Counted from the stretch's first letter, positions 1 through 9,962 are shown. The stretch: 64,000 nt of DNA from Bacillus sp. MRMR6 (GCF_001940785.1 NZ_MSLS01000004.1:62001-126000), one strand, 5' to 3'. Notes: a model not told the origin generated them from the sequence alone. Numbers and translations are program-made.

Positions 1-647
1 CGCAAATAAATCCTCACTTTCTTTTTAATGTCCTCAATTCAATCAGAATGAAGGTGCTAGTAAAAGGTGACAAAGAAAGTGCAGAGATGATTAGCTCTTT
101 GTCAAAATTATTACGAATGACCATTGATAAAGATAAAGAAACAATAACCTTTTATGATGAAATTCAAATTGTCTTGGATTATATTAACATCATGAATATG
201 AGGCAAAAAGATAAGGTGAATGTTGAAATTTCGGTTCATGAAGAAGCATACGGGTTTAGAATTCCAAGATTTATCTTACAGCCTATTATCGAAAATTCAA
301 TTATTCACGGGTTAAACCAAAGTGCTGGGATTATTATCGTAAACGCAGAAATACGAGAGCATGAACTAGTGATCACGATAGAAGATAATGGCCAGGGGAT
401 GGATGCTCATGCATTGCATCATTTAAAAGGAAAACTTGTTTGCTCTAATGGACTAGAAAATGCTAAAAGCATAAATAACAAAGGTTTTTCCTCTTTAGGT
501 GTATCGAATGTTTACGAACGAATGTATATATTATTTGGCAAAGCATTTAAAATGGATATTAAAAGTGAGCTGGGAGTGGGAACGAAGGTCATTTTGACGA
601 TTGAAAAAGGGGGCAGTAACTCTGATGTACAAAGTAATGCTAGTTGA
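1..647 (+). CDS. Sensor histidine kinase, C-terminal part (YesM type), cut by window start
   Basis: The gene is open at the left edge; the first whole codon is at base 3. The visible part starts inside the phospho-acceptor motif (QINPHFLFN) of the His_kinase family PF06580. The GHKL ATPase domain follows, with an N-box (QPIIENSIIHG), a G1 box (IEDNGQGM) and a G2-like GVSNVYERM. The sensor and membrane parts lie outside the window. It would autophosphorylate on the motif histidine and pass phosphate to the response regulator starting at 625, which overlaps its 3' end by 23 bp and implies translational coupling. YesM-type kinases next to sugar ABC transporters usually sense extracellular oligosaccharides; the actual ligand is unknown. 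Confidence 0.9.
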   Translation, partial: QINPHFLFNVLNSIRMKVLVKGDKESAEMISSLSKLLRMTIDKDKETITFYDEIQIVLDYINIMNMRQKDKVNVEISVHEEAYGFRIPRFILQPIIENSIIHGLNQSAGIIIVNAEIREHELVITIEDNGQGMDAHALHHLKGKLVCSNGLENAKSINNKGFSSLGVSNVYERMYILFGKAFKMDIKSELGVGTKVILTIEKGGSNSDVQSNAS

Positions 648-2232
648 CGATGATTATCCGGTATTACAATTGTTATCCGAGGCAATTGAATGGGAACAGT
701 TGGGGGTAACGCTTCAAAGTACACACGAAAATGGTGCCAGTGCCTACGACAAGGCAATGATTGAGATGCCTGATATATTAATAACTGATATCGGAATGCC
801 TAAAATGAATGGTATAGAATTGACGAGAAAGCTAAAGAATTTAAATCCAAAACTACAAGTTGCTATTTTATCCTGTCATTCTGATTTTGAGTATGCCCAT
901 CAGGCATTAAAGTTACAAATCCAAGATTATCTAGTTAAAGACACCTTTGTTCCTGAGGAGTTATCTAAATTAATAATGAAGTTTAGAGATTCCCTTGATG
1001 TCCAACATGACCAAGCTTTTAAACAAACTCAAATTAAGAGTATGCTTGATAGAAACCGAGAAAGTGTGAAAGAAAGATTCATAAAAAAAACGATCGACCC
1101 TACGGCGATTAATGAAAAGGAATGGCTGGCAGAAGCAAGATCTTTAGGTCTTCACCTTGGGAATATAGGATATATTGGATCTCTTGCTACGATACATAAT
1201 TTTAATCTATTAATTGAGAGATTCAAATCAGAGGATACGGTCCAATTTGCGATTAATAATGTCATTACAGAGGTAATACAACGGTGCTGCCCAGGTACAG
1301 TGCATTTCAAACTAGGGCCTAGAGAAATGATTGTATTTTTCCCGTCAGCATTATCATTTAAGATGAAAGTACTTAATGAAGTATCTGAAGGTATGAGAAG
1401 AATTCAACAAGAACTGAAAAAATCATTAAACATTTATCTGTCATTTATAATAGGTGAAGGATGTACAAATATTTTAGAATTAAAACAAGAGTTAGTGCAT
1501 CTTTTGGATAGCACGCATCAGAGCTTTTATTTAGAGCCCGGCAGCATTGTAGAAATGAAAAAACAACTGGATATAACTAGTAATTTGTTTTCGGTATATG
1601 ATGAAGCAGCGGCTGAAATGCGAGAACTGATTTTGAAAAAAGAGGATGCTAGAGTTATCATTTTTGTTGAAAAATGGACTTCTTTTCTTGAAGAAAAACA
1701 ATATCCTCCTGAATTAGTAAAGGATTGGGTCCTAAAATTATTATTAGATTTAAGAGTAAAATTGCAAGCATTACAGTTTTTCCGTTCAGACCATCCCATC
1801 GAATCCATCCACAATGAAGTTTTAGAGATTCAATTTCTTAGTGAGCTAAAGATGTGGCTTATGGATTATTTTAGAACAATCACGTCATTTGTTAATCAGG
1901 TATATGATCAAACAAGACGGAAGGAAATCATAGATGCATTTAAATATGTCTCTATGAATATAGAAAAGAAGATCAGCCTTGATGAAGTTTCTAGTTATCT
2001 ATACTTAAACCCAAGTTATTTTAGTCGGTTGTTTAAAAAAGAGGTTGGCGAGACGTTTGTTGAATATGTAACTAAAATGAAAATAAACAGGGCAAAAGAA
2101 TTGCTAGAGCAAACGGCAGAATCAGTAGGGAAGATTTGTGAACGGCTTGGGTATGACAATCAGAGCTATTTTATTAAAATATTTAAAAATTACGTTGGAG
2201 TAACACCGATTGAATATAGAAGCGGAAAGTGA
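625..2232 (+). CDS. AraC-type response regulator (YesN type)
   Basis: A 535-residue regulator. The receiver domain covers about residues 1-120, with the acidic pocket D8-D10 and probable phosphorylation site D55 (ITDIGMP). A long linker follows, then two helix-turn-helix motifs of the AraC family in roughly the last 100 residues (ISLDEVSSYLYLNPSYFSRLFKK and VGKICERLGYDNQSYFIKIFK). I chose the ATG at 625 over the TTG at 601 because a purine-rich ribosome site (AAAAAGGGGGC) sits about 11 bases before it and MYKVMLVDDD is the usual family start. It overlaps the kinase gene and probably activates the transport and catabolic genes from 2422 on. Confidence 0.92.
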   Translation: MYKVMLVDDDYPVLQLLSEAIEWEQLGVTLQSTHENGASAYDKAMIEMPDILITDIGMPKMNGIELTRKLKNLNPKLQVAILSCHSDFEYAHQALKLQIQDYLVKDTFVPEELSKLIMKFRDSLDVQHDQAFKQTQIKSMLDRNRESVKERFIKKTIDPTAINEKEWLAEARSLGLHLGNIGYIGSLATIHNFNLLIERFKSEDTVQFAINNVITEVIQRCCPGTVHFKLGPREMIVFFPSALSFKMKVLNEVSEGMRRIQQELKKSLNIYLSFIIGEGCTNILELKQELVHLLDSTHQSFYLEPGSIVEMKKQLDITSNLFSVYDEAAAEMRELILKKEDARVIIFVEKWTSFLEEKQYPPELVKDWVLKLLLDLRVKLQALQFFRSDHPIESIHNEVLEIQFLSELKMWLMDYFRTITSFVNQVYDQTRRKEIIDAFKYVSMNIEKKISLDEVSSYLYLNPSYFSRLFKKEVGETFVEYVTKMKINRAKELLEQTAESVGKICERLGYDNQSYFIKIFKNYVGVTPIEYRSGK

Positions 2233-2251
2233 CCACTGTTGCTTTCATAGT

Positions 2252-2280
2252 CCAGACCATAATGGTACTGGGCCTTTTTG
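2252..2280 (+). terminator. Rho-independent terminator after the two-component genes
   Basis: An inverted repeat (CCAGACC / GGTACTGG, one bulged base) is followed by GCC and a run of T. It lies 20 bases after the response-regulator stop and separates the regulators from the permease operon at 2422. Confidence 0.7.
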
Positions 2281-2421
2281 TTATTTTTCATTGAAAATTG
2301 ATTAAATTAAATCATTAAAGAGAAGAAGTCAAAATTGTATGCGGATACATCAAAATAGCGTTAATAAGCGAATCTAGTGGTACTTTATAATAATAATATA
2401 CTAAAAAATGAGGTGAAATAA

Positions 2422-3366
2422 ATGAGTGTCAAAACAGAACTCACCACACCCGCAAAGGTTGTAGAAAAAGTAAAAAAGAATAGGATTGGCAAGGAGAAAA
2501 GTGAGAATTTAGTAGGCATTTTCTTTGTATCTCCCATGCTTATTGGTGTGTCAATCCTAGTTTTACTCCCCATTTTTGCTACATTTGCTCTTAGCTTTGC
2601 AGATTGGAGTTTCATTACCCCCTTATCTCAGTTAAAGTGGGTCGGCTTTGATAATTTTAGCAGATTATTCGAGGATACAGTTTTTTTGAAATCACTTAGA
2701 AACAACGCTATTTTCATTCTTACTGTCCCCATTTGTATGATCATTTCACTTGTGTTGGCGATTACCATTGACAGAAATGTTTATCTAAAAGGCTTCTTTA
2801 AAGTAGCATTTTTTATGCCGTATATCTCCAGTGTTGTTGCAATTGCTGTTGTTTGGCAGGTTTTGTTCCATCCATCAGCAGGACCAATTAATCAATTCTT
2901 AATGTCATTAGGAATTGAAAATCCTCCTTTGTGGATCGCAGATCCTAATTTCGCGCTCATTTCAATCATGATTATACAAATATGGATTTCAATTGGCTTT
3001 AATATGATTATTTATTTAGCAGGATTACAATCAATTCCAAGAGACCTTTATGAAGCTGCTGATATTGATGGGGCAAATGGATGGGTAAAATTCAAAAATA
3101 TCACAGTACCAATGATATCTCCAACATCCTTTTTCTTATTTATAACCGGTATCATTTCAACATTTAAGGTATTTGACTTGGTTGCTGTATTAACAAAGGG
3201 TGGACCGATGCATTCTACCTCAATGATTGTTTGGAACCTTTATGATACCGCTTTCGTTAATTTGAAAATCGGCTATGCTTCGGCGATGGCAGTTGTTCTA
3301 TTCTTAGTTGTTTTCGCAATTACCATTTTCCAATGGCTTGGACAGAAAAAATGGGTGAATTATTAA
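2422..3366 (+). CDS. Carbohydrate ABC transporter permease (MalF/UgpA/LplB type)
   Basis: A 314-residue inner-membrane permease with about six hydrophobic segments after a lysine-rich cytoplasmic N-terminus. The EAA loop that contacts the ATPase is visible near residue 210 (EAADIDGANGW, then a conserved proline). A GAGGTGA ribosome site lies 5 bases before the ATG. It should form a heterodimeric channel with the permease encoded 13 bp downstream. No substrate-binding protein gene precedes it here, unlike the transporter at 30276-33442. That component is either upstream of the window or shared. The substrate is inferred to be an unsaturated uronate-containing oligosaccharide from the neighbouring enzymes. 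Confidence 0.93.
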   Translation: MSVKTELTTPAKVVEKVKKNRIGKEKSENLVGIFFVSPMLIGVSILVLLPIFATFALSFADWSFITPLSQLKWVGFDNFSRLFEDTVFLKSLRNNAIFILTVPICMIISLVLAITIDRNVYLKGFFKVAFFMPYISSVVAIAVVWQVLFHPSAGPINQFLMSLGIENPPLWIADPNFALISIMIIQIWISIGFNMIIYLAGLQSIPRDLYEAADIDGANGWVKFKNITVPMISPTSFFLFITGIISTFKVFDLVAVLTKGGPMHSTSMIVWNLYDTAFVNLKIGYASAMAVVLFLVVFAITIFQWLGQKKWVNY

Positions 3367-3379
3367 GGAGGGTAAGGGT

Positions 3380-4213
3380 ATGGTAAAGTCATTAACAATT
3401 AGAAAAAGTATTATTACATTGATTATGCTCGTTAGTAGCGTCCTGTTCCTTTTGCCTTTTGTGTGGATGCTTTCAACGTCCTTTAAAATTGAGGCAGATG
3501 TTTTTAAATTCCCAATCCAATGGATTCCGGAAAGATGGAATGGTTTTGATAACTATAAGGAAGTATGGTTCGGGGACTACCCCTTCTATATCTATTACTG
3601 GAATACGATTAAGGTTACGGTAATCACTACAACTGTTTCCGTTGTTGTTTCAGCACTTGCAGCATATGGTTTCTCAAAAGTTAAATTCCCGTTTGGAAAG
3701 TTCCTGTTTATTATTGTATTAGCGACTTATATGGTCCCGCCACAGGCGATTCTCGTCCCACAATTCATTTTATTCCGAAAGATAGGATTATTTGATAGCC
3801 ATTTGGGTTTGATCTTGTTAGGAAGCTTTAGTGTTCTCGGGACGTTCATGCTACGTCAATTTTTCATGAGTATTCACAACGATCTAATAGAAGCGGCAAA
3901 AATTGACGGAGCTGGGCACTGGAAAATCTTTTGGAAAATTGCGCTGCCGATTGTAAAGCCGGCAATTGCTACTTACGGAATACTAAGGTTTATTTGGACA
4001 TGGAATGACTACCAAAATCCATTAATTTTCTTGCGTACTGATAGTTTATTAACGATTCAAATAGCAATGCAGAAATTTACGACCATTAATGGTGAGTTCT
4101 ATTCCTTGATAATGGCTGCCGCTGTATCTGCAATCCTTCCATTGGTTATTGTGTTTATTATTGGCCAGAAACAAGTAATTGAAGGAATTGCATTAGGAGG
4201 AGTAAAAGGGTAG
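3380..4213 (+). CDS. Carbohydrate ABC transporter permease (MalG/UgpE/YtcP type)
   Basis: A 277-residue permease with six predicted membrane segments and the EAA loop EAAKIDGAGHW in the C-terminal half. The C-terminus ends in the typical GIALGGVKG of MalG-type permeases. The ribosome site AAGGAGGG precedes the ATG. It pairs with the permease ending at 3366. The next gene's ribosome site overlaps this stop codon, so the genes are tightly coupled. No ATP-binding subunit is encoded nearby. In Bacilli such importers often share a multitask MsmX-type ATPase encoded elsewhere (family knowledge, not seen here). Confidence 0.93.
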   Translation: MVKSLTIRKSIITLIMLVSSVLFLLPFVWMLSTSFKIEADVFKFPIQWIPERWNGFDNYKEVWFGDYPFYIYYWNTIKVTVITTTVSVVVSALAAYGFSKVKFPFGKFLFIIVLATYMVPPQAILVPQFILFRKIGLFDSHLGLILLGSFSVLGTFMLRQFFMSIHNDLIEAAKIDGAGHWKIFWKIALPIVKPAIATYGILRFIWTWNDYQNPLIFLRTDSLLTIQIAMQKFTTINGEFYSLIMAAAVSAILPLVIVFIIGQKQVIEGIALGGVKG

Positions 4214-4226
4214 GAGGTTGAACTTT

Positions 4227-6050
4227 ATGAATTCTGCAGATTTAAGTAGGTTATTGGTGTCTGAATCTCCATTATTTCTAGAAATAGATTCAAAGTATAA
4301 GTGGTGGACAAATACAAGAACGGATCCGGAATATCAAGTCCACCTAGATGAAATTAGAGTTGAGGCAAAAAGACTGCTGCAGGAAGAGGATCAAGAGTTA
4401 ACATACTCGTTGTTTAAGATTTTTGCAGAGAATGGCTCTAGGGTTGAATTTGAAAAGGTGTATTTTAAAAAGAGAAGACGTCTTACCACATTTGCCATTA
4501 TGATATTTCTTGAACCTGAAAATAAAAGATATGTAACTGCCTTAGAAAACACGATTTGGTCTATATGTAATGAGTATACTTGGTGTTTACCTGCACATTT
4601 AACGGATGGTCCAGAAGCATCGACGGAATTAAACTATACATTGAAAGAGACTTCTGTAAAAAGATGCTCAATTGATTTATTTGCAGCTGAAACGGCTTTT
4701 TCTTTAGCTGAAATTCTGCAGTTGAACAAAAATACTTTAGATCCACTAATATGTAAGCGTATTTATGAAGAGGTATTTACTCGGGTGCTTATCCCCTTTA
4801 AAACAACAAAGTACAAATGGGAAAACGAGACGCACAACTGGGCAGCTGTGTGTGCCGGATCAGTGGGTTCGGCTGCAATATATTTAATTCATGACCTCCA
4901 GGAACTAACCGTAATTTTGGAGCGGATACTTCCAGCAATGAGTTCTTACTTAAGCGGCTTTAATCCTGATGGTATTTGCCTGGAAGGCTATGGATATTGG
5001 CAATATGGTTTTGGGTACTTTGTATATTTTGCGGATTTACTTAAGAAAAGAACGGCTGGACAATTGGATTTATTTAAAAATGAAAAAGTACATGAGATTG
5101 CATTATTTCAGCAAAAGTGCTTTCTCGATGAGAATTTAGTTGTCAATTTTTCAGATGCCAGTCCGACTGCAACGATCTTTTTAGGGCTCAGCCATTATTT
5201 AAGTAAGGAGTATCCTGACTTTGATATACCCAAAAAACATCTGCGTGCTAAATATACGGATGATCACTGCAGCAGATGGGCTCCAGCTATTCGGAACATT
5301 ATCTGGTTTGACGATTCTCTACCTGATAAATCCTGGCGAACGGGAACGATTTATTCAAAGGATTCTCAATGGTTTATATCAAAATACCAATCCACATTTG
5401 GAAATTTTTCCTTTGCCGCTAAAGGTGGACATAATGATGAACCCCATAATCATAATGATATCGGTCATTTTATCCTTCAAGCTAATAATGAAGTGTTTTT
5501 AAAAGATTTAGGTTGTGGATTGTACAATAAGGAGTATTTTGGTGAAAAGCGCTATACCTTCTTATGCAATGGCTCACAAGGGCATTCTGTACCGAGTATT
5601 AATCATCAGTTTCAAAATGAAGGATTTCTGAGCCATGCTCGTGTTATTCAAGTGGACGTCGGGGATGAAGTTGAAATCTTTGAGATAGATATAACGAGAG
5701 CATATGAAATAGAGCCTCTTCAAACATTGCTTCGCAAATTTTCCTGGATTAAAAAGGCTCAGCCAAAATTAATTTTGGAAGACTTCTATACCTTTACGGA
5801 TCAGCCGATTTCAGTCATAGAACGTTTGATTACTCCAGCTTTTGCTATCACTGAGGAAGAAGATGAAGTCATCCTAGAAGGAAAACAGAGATTAAGAATT
5901 TTATATGATCGAAGCCAGCTCTATTTAGAAGTGAAAAAATTGAGTTTTATCAATCATTTCGGTGAAGTAGAAGAGAATTTTGCACTTGATTTTACAGTGT
6001 TAGCACCAGTAAAAGAGTTCAAGGTTCAACTAGCTTTCCAATTTGAATAG
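4227..6050 (+). CDS. Heparinase II/III-like polysaccharide or oligosaccharide lyase
   Basis: A protein of about 607 residues without a signal peptide, so probably cytoplasmic. The N-terminal two-thirds resembles the alpha/alpha-toroid of heparinase II/III-type lyases (ETHNWAAVCAGSVGSAA; PDGICLEGYGYWQYGFGYF). The C-terminal beta-sandwich holds the metal/histidine motif GGHNDEPHNHNDIGHF typical of PF07940. It should cleave uronic-acid oligosaccharides by beta-elimination and leave a 4,5-unsaturated uronate, the substrate of GH88 next door. I start at ATG 4227, nine bases after TAGGAGG, rather than TTG 4218. The exact PL family and substrate cannot be told by eye. Confidence 0.8.
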   Translation: MNSADLSRLLVSESPLFLEIDSKYKWWTNTRTDPEYQVHLDEIRVEAKRLLQEEDQELTYSLFKIFAENGSRVEFEKVYFKKRRRLTTFAIMIFLEPENKRYVTALENTIWSICNEYTWCLPAHLTDGPEASTELNYTLKETSVKRCSIDLFAAETAFSLAEILQLNKNTLDPLICKRIYEEVFTRVLIPFKTTKYKWENETHNWAAVCAGSVGSAAIYLIHDLQELTVILERILPAMSSYLSGFNPDGICLEGYGYWQYGFGYFVYFADLLKKRTAGQLDLFKNEKVHEIALFQQKCFLDENLVVNFSDASPTATIFLGLSHYLSKEYPDFDIPKKHLRAKYTDDHCSRWAPAIRNIIWFDDSLPDKSWRTGTIYSKDSQWFISKYQSTFGNFSFAAKGGHNDEPHNHNDIGHFILQANNEVFLKDLGCGLYNKEYFGEKRYTFLCNGSQGHSVPSINHQFQNEGFLSHARVIQVDVGDEVEIFEIDITRAYEIEPLQTLLRKFSWIKKAQPKLILEDFYTFTDQPISVIERLITPAFAITEEEDEVILEGKQRLRILYDRSQLYLEVKKLSFINHFGEVEENFALDFTVLAPVKEFKVQLAFQFE

Positions 6051-6065
6051 AAAAGGGTGAAGAGG

Positions 6066-7190
6066 ATGACAGAACAATTACTTTGGGTAAATGAAGCATG
6101 GCAGAAAGTAAATGAAAAGGTAGCAAAAACTAGCAAAAGAATTGGAGCAAATTTCCCTCATGCGAGTGAGAACGGACAATACGTTTTAGCAGAACCATAC
6201 TGGTGGACAGCCGGATTTTGGCCGGGATTATTATGGCAATTATACCGTGAACAGAAGACCGATGAATTTAAAAAAATTGCGGAAGAGTGTGAAGTAAAGC
6301 TTGATGCTGTTCAACACGATTATTACCGGCTTGATCATGATATCGGCTTTATGTGGACTCTAACAAGTGTTGCGCGTTATAAGCTTCTAGGTGATGATGA
6401 GTCCAAAAGGCGTGCATTAGTGGCAGCCAATCTCTTAATGGGGCGCTTTAACGTAAATGGTAACTTTATCCGAGCTTGGAATCCTTGGACAGAAGGAGAA
6501 GACAATAGTGGTGTAGCAATTATCGACTGCATGATGAATCTTTCACTATTATATTGGGCATCTGAAGAAACGGGTGACCCTAGATTTAAAGGCATTGCGA
6601 AAAAGCATGCGGATACTGTTTTAGAGCATTTTATTCGAAGTGATGGCGCTGTACATCACATTGTGAGATTTGATCCTGATAGTGGAGAAAAGATTGAGCC
6701 TTTGGGTGGCCAGGGATATGCTCCTTATTCAGCCTGGTCCAGAGGGAATGCCTGGGCAATATATGGTCTCGCTTTATCCTATTGCTATACAGGAGAAGAA
6801 AAATACTTAGAGGCGTCAAAAAAAGCAGCTCATTTCTTTATTTCTCATTTGTCAGACGATTTTGTTCCGAATTGGGATTTTCGTATTCCGGAAGATGTTC
6901 CTGCCCTAAAAGATTCTTCCGCTGGTTCCATTGCGGCATGCGGTCTTCTTTTACTTGCCGAACAAGTTACTGCATTAGAGTCACCTGTTTATCAAAGAAC
7001 TGGAGAGAAAATCCTCGAATCTTTATACAGAAATTATGGTGATTGGGAAGGTTCTGAAGAGGGGCTAATCTTACACGGAACAAGTCATTACCCTGAAGGT
7101 AAATTCACCAATAATCCTCTAATCTATGGAGATTATTACTTTGTTGAAGGACTTGCTAGATTAAAAGGTTACAAGGACTTATTTTGGTAA
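6066..7190 (+). CDS. Unsaturated glucuronyl hydrolase, GH88 family
   Basis: A cytoplasmic enzyme of about 374 residues with the (alpha/alpha)6-barrel pattern of GH88 unsaturated glucuronyl hydrolases (WWTAGFWPG; WSRGNAWAIYG). Two aspartates match the catalytic pair of the family: one in DHDIGFMW near residue 92 and one in AIIDCMMN near residue 154. It removes the unsaturated uronic acid from the non-reducing end left by a lyase, giving 5-keto-4-deoxyuronate for KduI. It follows the lyase gene closely, and the start chosen is the ATG after AAAGGGTGA. GH88 rather than GH105 is favoured because the window's GH105 protein (33548) has a clearly different sequence. Confidence 0.88.
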   Translation: MTEQLLWVNEAWQKVNEKVAKTSKRIGANFPHASENGQYVLAEPYWWTAGFWPGLLWQLYREQKTDEFKKIAEECEVKLDAVQHDYYRLDHDIGFMWTLTSVARYKLLGDDESKRRALVAANLLMGRFNVNGNFIRAWNPWTEGEDNSGVAIIDCMMNLSLLYWASEETGDPRFKGIAKKHADTVLEHFIRSDGAVHHIVRFDPDSGEKIEPLGGQGYAPYSAWSRGNAWAIYGLALSYCYTGEEKYLEASKKAAHFFISHLSDDFVPNWDFRIPEDVPALKDSSAGSIAACGLLLLAEQVTALESPVYQRTGEKILESLYRNYGDWEGSEEGLILHGTSHYPEGKFTNNPLIYGDYYFVEGLARLKGYKDLFW

Positions 7191-7238
7191 AAATCCACTA
7201 ATAGATCTTGATCCGCTATAGTTAGGAGGTTTGTGTAA

Positions 7239-9095
7239 ATGGCAGAATATGAATTACCGATACATAGGAACCCGCTCAACTCACGAGAAGATTTTGTGGA
7301 AGCGGTAAAGCAAGTTGTAAACCCTCTAAGGCAATACTACAGCGCGGGCAAAGCACATCTTGAAATCGGAAATACTGGTGCAAGCTATTCTAGTTCCATT
7401 GCTGGTCTAGAAGGGTTCTCCAGGGTTCTTTGGGGTTTGGTGCCTCTTTTAGCCGGAGGGGGAAAATCAGAACTTTGGGATGTATGTTTGCAAGGAATTA
7501 AAAATGGTACAAACCCTGCCCATGATGAATATTGGGGGGGGATTTCGAATTTCGATCAGCGTGCTGTTGAGATGGCAGCTTTCGGTTATGCGCTTGCGCT
7601 GATACCTGATAAAATCTGGTCACCGCTGAACGACGAAGAAAAAGAGAACCTATACTCATGGTTGAATCAAATCAATCACATCAATGTTTATGATTGTAAC
7701 TGGCTGTTTTTCCCTGTGGTTGTAAACTTAGGTTTCAAACAGGCAGGATTACCATTTAATGAACAAAAAATAAAAGAAAACTTAGAGCGAATCGATGCGT
7801 TTTATTTAGAGGATGGATGGTACGCGGATGGTGTGGATGCTCATTGTGATTATTATGGTCCGTTTGCAATCCATTTTTACAGCCTGATTTATGCAAGATT
7901 AATGAAAGAAGACGATCCTGTAAGGGCACAGAAGTATAAAAGCAGGGCAAAGTCTTTTGCTAAAGAATTTATCTATTGGTTTGCAAAGGATGGATCCGCT
8001 CTTCCCTATGGCCGGAGCCTTACTTACAGGTTTTCACAGTCTGCCTTTTGGAGCGCACTTGTATTTGCGGAAGTAGAGCCGTTTTCTTTAGGCGTGATAA
8101 AAGGAATCCTTCTCGGTAATTTACGTTGGTGGTTCAAGCAGCCAATCTTTGATTCCAGCGGTTTGCTGACCGTAGGCTATCGATATCCGAATTTAGTTAT
8201 GGCAGAAAACTATAATGCACCTGGTTCGCCATACTGGGCACTCAAAACTTTTATATTCCTAGCTTTGCCGAAAGAACATCCTTTTTGGCAGGTAGAGGAA
8301 GAGTCATTACCATCCTTAGAGGAGAAAATTGTCCAGCAATCACCGCATTTTATTCTATGTAGAAATGAAGAACAAAGCCATGTTGTAGCATTTAACGCTG
8401 GTTATAAACATACAAATGAGCACTCACATGTAGCATCTAAATATGAGAAGTTTGCCTATTCTAATGTGTTTGGATTTAGTGTCCAAAAGGGAGATTGGGG
8501 GCTTTCACAAGGTGCGTTTGATTCCATGTTGGCTGTCAGTGAGGATGACAATATTTATCGAGGTAAAAGAAAGTGTGAGGAATATGAGGTTACGGAACAT
8601 ACGATTTATACTAGATGGAAGCCATGGAATGATGTTGACATCAAAACATGGCTAATAGCAGGAACACCTTGGCATATCCGAGTTCATTGCATTATAACAG
8701 GTAGAAAGATTGATGTTGCTGATGGCGGGTTCGCTTTAGGTTTAGAAAAGAAGGAATATAAAGGTCAGCAAGCAGAAATCATTCAAAATTCACAAGAAAG
8801 CTTGGTAGTATATCCTTGGGGAGCCAGCGGTATTAAAAGTATATATGGAGACAGCCAGCCAGAGCTGATTTATCCGAATGCCAATACCAATCTCATCCAT
8901 GACCGGACCGTGATTCCTGCCATTAAAGCAAGTTTCAAGTCAGGAAAGCATTGGCTGGTACATGCTGTTTTTGGAGAACCAGGAAGTGTAAACATTAAGC
9001 AGAAATGGAAGAACTGTCCGAAAATTGAAGTCACTGATGGAGAAATTATTATTAGACAAGGAACAGAAAAAATTGTTATTCCCACAGAGTGTTGA
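7239..9095 (+). CDS. DUF2264 domain protein, likely oligosaccharide-processing enzyme
   Basis: A 618-residue protein matching the DUF2264 family (N-terminal NPLNSREDFVEAV, GLEGFSRVLWGLVPLLAGG, and WLFFPVVVNLGF). The first 370 or so residues look like a helical toroid. The C-terminal part is a beta-rich domain with a histidine pair (KHTNEHSHVASKYEKFAYS) reminiscent of the heparinase-type metal site. DUF2264 proteins recur in rhamnogalacturonan and uronate loci but I know of no firmly established activity. A good TTAGGAGG ribosome site precedes the ATG. It lies between the GH88 gene and kduI in one apparent operon, so a role in trimming unsaturated oligosaccharides is a reasonable guess. Confidence 0.82.
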   Translation: MAEYELPIHRNPLNSREDFVEAVKQVVNPLRQYYSAGKAHLEIGNTGASYSSSIAGLEGFSRVLWGLVPLLAGGGKSELWDVCLQGIKNGTNPAHDEYWGGISNFDQRAVEMAAFGYALALIPDKIWSPLNDEEKENLYSWLNQINHINVYDCNWLFFPVVVNLGFKQAGLPFNEQKIKENLERIDAFYLEDGWYADGVDAHCDYYGPFAIHFYSLIYARLMKEDDPVRAQKYKSRAKSFAKEFIYWFAKDGSALPYGRSLTYRFSQSAFWSALVFAEVEPFSLGVIKGILLGNLRWWFKQPIFDSSGLLTVGYRYPNLVMAENYNAPGSPYWALKTFIFLALPKEHPFWQVEEESLPSLEEKIVQQSPHFILCRNEEQSHVVAFNAGYKHTNEHSHVASKYEKFAYSNVFGFSVQKGDWGLSQGAFDSMLAVSEDDNIYRGKRKCEEYEVTEHTIYTRWKPWNDVDIKTWLIAGTPWHIRVHCIITGRKIDVADGGFALGLEKKEYKGQQAEIIQNSQESLVVYPWGASGIKSIYGDSQPELIYPNANTNLIHDRTVIPAIKASFKSGKHWLVHAVFGEPGSVNIKQKWKNCPKIEVTDGEIIIRQGTEKIVIPTEC

Positions 9096-9110
9096 ATAGG
9101 AGGAGAAAAT

Positions 9111-9941
9111 ATGGAAACACGTTATGCACATCATCCTGTAGATATGAAGAAATATACAACAGAAGAATTAAGAAGAGAGTTTCTCGTAGAGACTTTGTTT
9201 GAACCAGGTCAAGTACACTTAACCTATACTCACGTTGACCGAATGATTTTCGGAGGAGTGACACCTGCTGAAAAGGAATTAACGATTAAACTTGATAAAG
9301 AACTGGGTGTTGAATACTTCCTAGAGCGCAGGGAGTTAGGCATTATTAATATCGGCGGAGAAGGTACAGTGGTCCTTGACGGAACAGAATACGAAATGAG
9401 TATGCGTGATGGCCTTTACGTAGGAAAAGGAACAAGAGAGGTATTTTTTCGTTCGAAAGATACCAATAATCCAGCAAAATACTATATCAATTCAGCACCT
9501 GCACATCATACTTATCCAACTGTAAAAATCGATATTAAGAATATCGATCCGCTTCAAATGGGCTCACCGGGAACATTAAATGAACGGAAAATCTATCAAT
9601 ATGTTCATCCTAATGTTTGTCAAAGCTGTCAGCTTCAAATGGGATTGACGATGCTTGAACCAGGCAGTGTTTGGAATACAATGCCTTGTCATACACATGA
9701 GCGGCGAATGGAAGTATATTTATATTTTGATATGGAACCGGATACTCGTGTGTTCCACTTCATGGGAAAACCAGATGAAACTAGACACATTATTATGAAA
9801 AATGAGCAAGCCACCATTTCTCCTAGCTGGTCTATCCATACTGGTACTGCTACTAGTAATTATACGTTTATTTGGGGTATGTGCGGGGAAAATATTACCT
9901 ATTCTGACATGGATCAAGTAAAGATGGAAGAGTTGAGATAA
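9111..9941 (+). CDS. kduI: 5-keto-4-deoxyuronate isomerase (first copy)
   Basis: A 276-residue cupin enzyme that converts 5-keto-4-deoxyuronate to 2,5-diketo-3-deoxygluconate. The zinc ligands are visible in MPCHTHERRMEVY (two His, one Glu) and in the later SWSIHTGTA (His). Most positions are identical by eye to the second copy at 38720. GGAGGAG lies seven bases before the ATG. It is the last intact gene of this operon. The reductase gene that should follow, kduD, is damaged, so the product of this enzyme must be reduced by the intact KduD from 39588. Confidence 0.96.
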   Translation: METRYAHHPVDMKKYTTEELRREFLVETLFEPGQVHLTYTHVDRMIFGGVTPAEKELTIKLDKELGVEYFLERRELGIINIGGEGTVVLDGTEYEMSMRDGLYVGKGTREVFFRSKDTNNPAKYYINSAPAHHTYPTVKIDIKNIDPLQMGSPGTLNERKIYQYVHPNVCQSCQLQMGLTMLEPGSVWNTMPCHTHERRMEVYLYFDMEPDTRVFHFMGKPDETRHIIMKNEQATISPSWSIHTGTATSNYTFIWGMCGENITYSDMDQVKMEELR

Positions 9942-9962
9942 GTTTTAGAATGTAGCCTAAAA

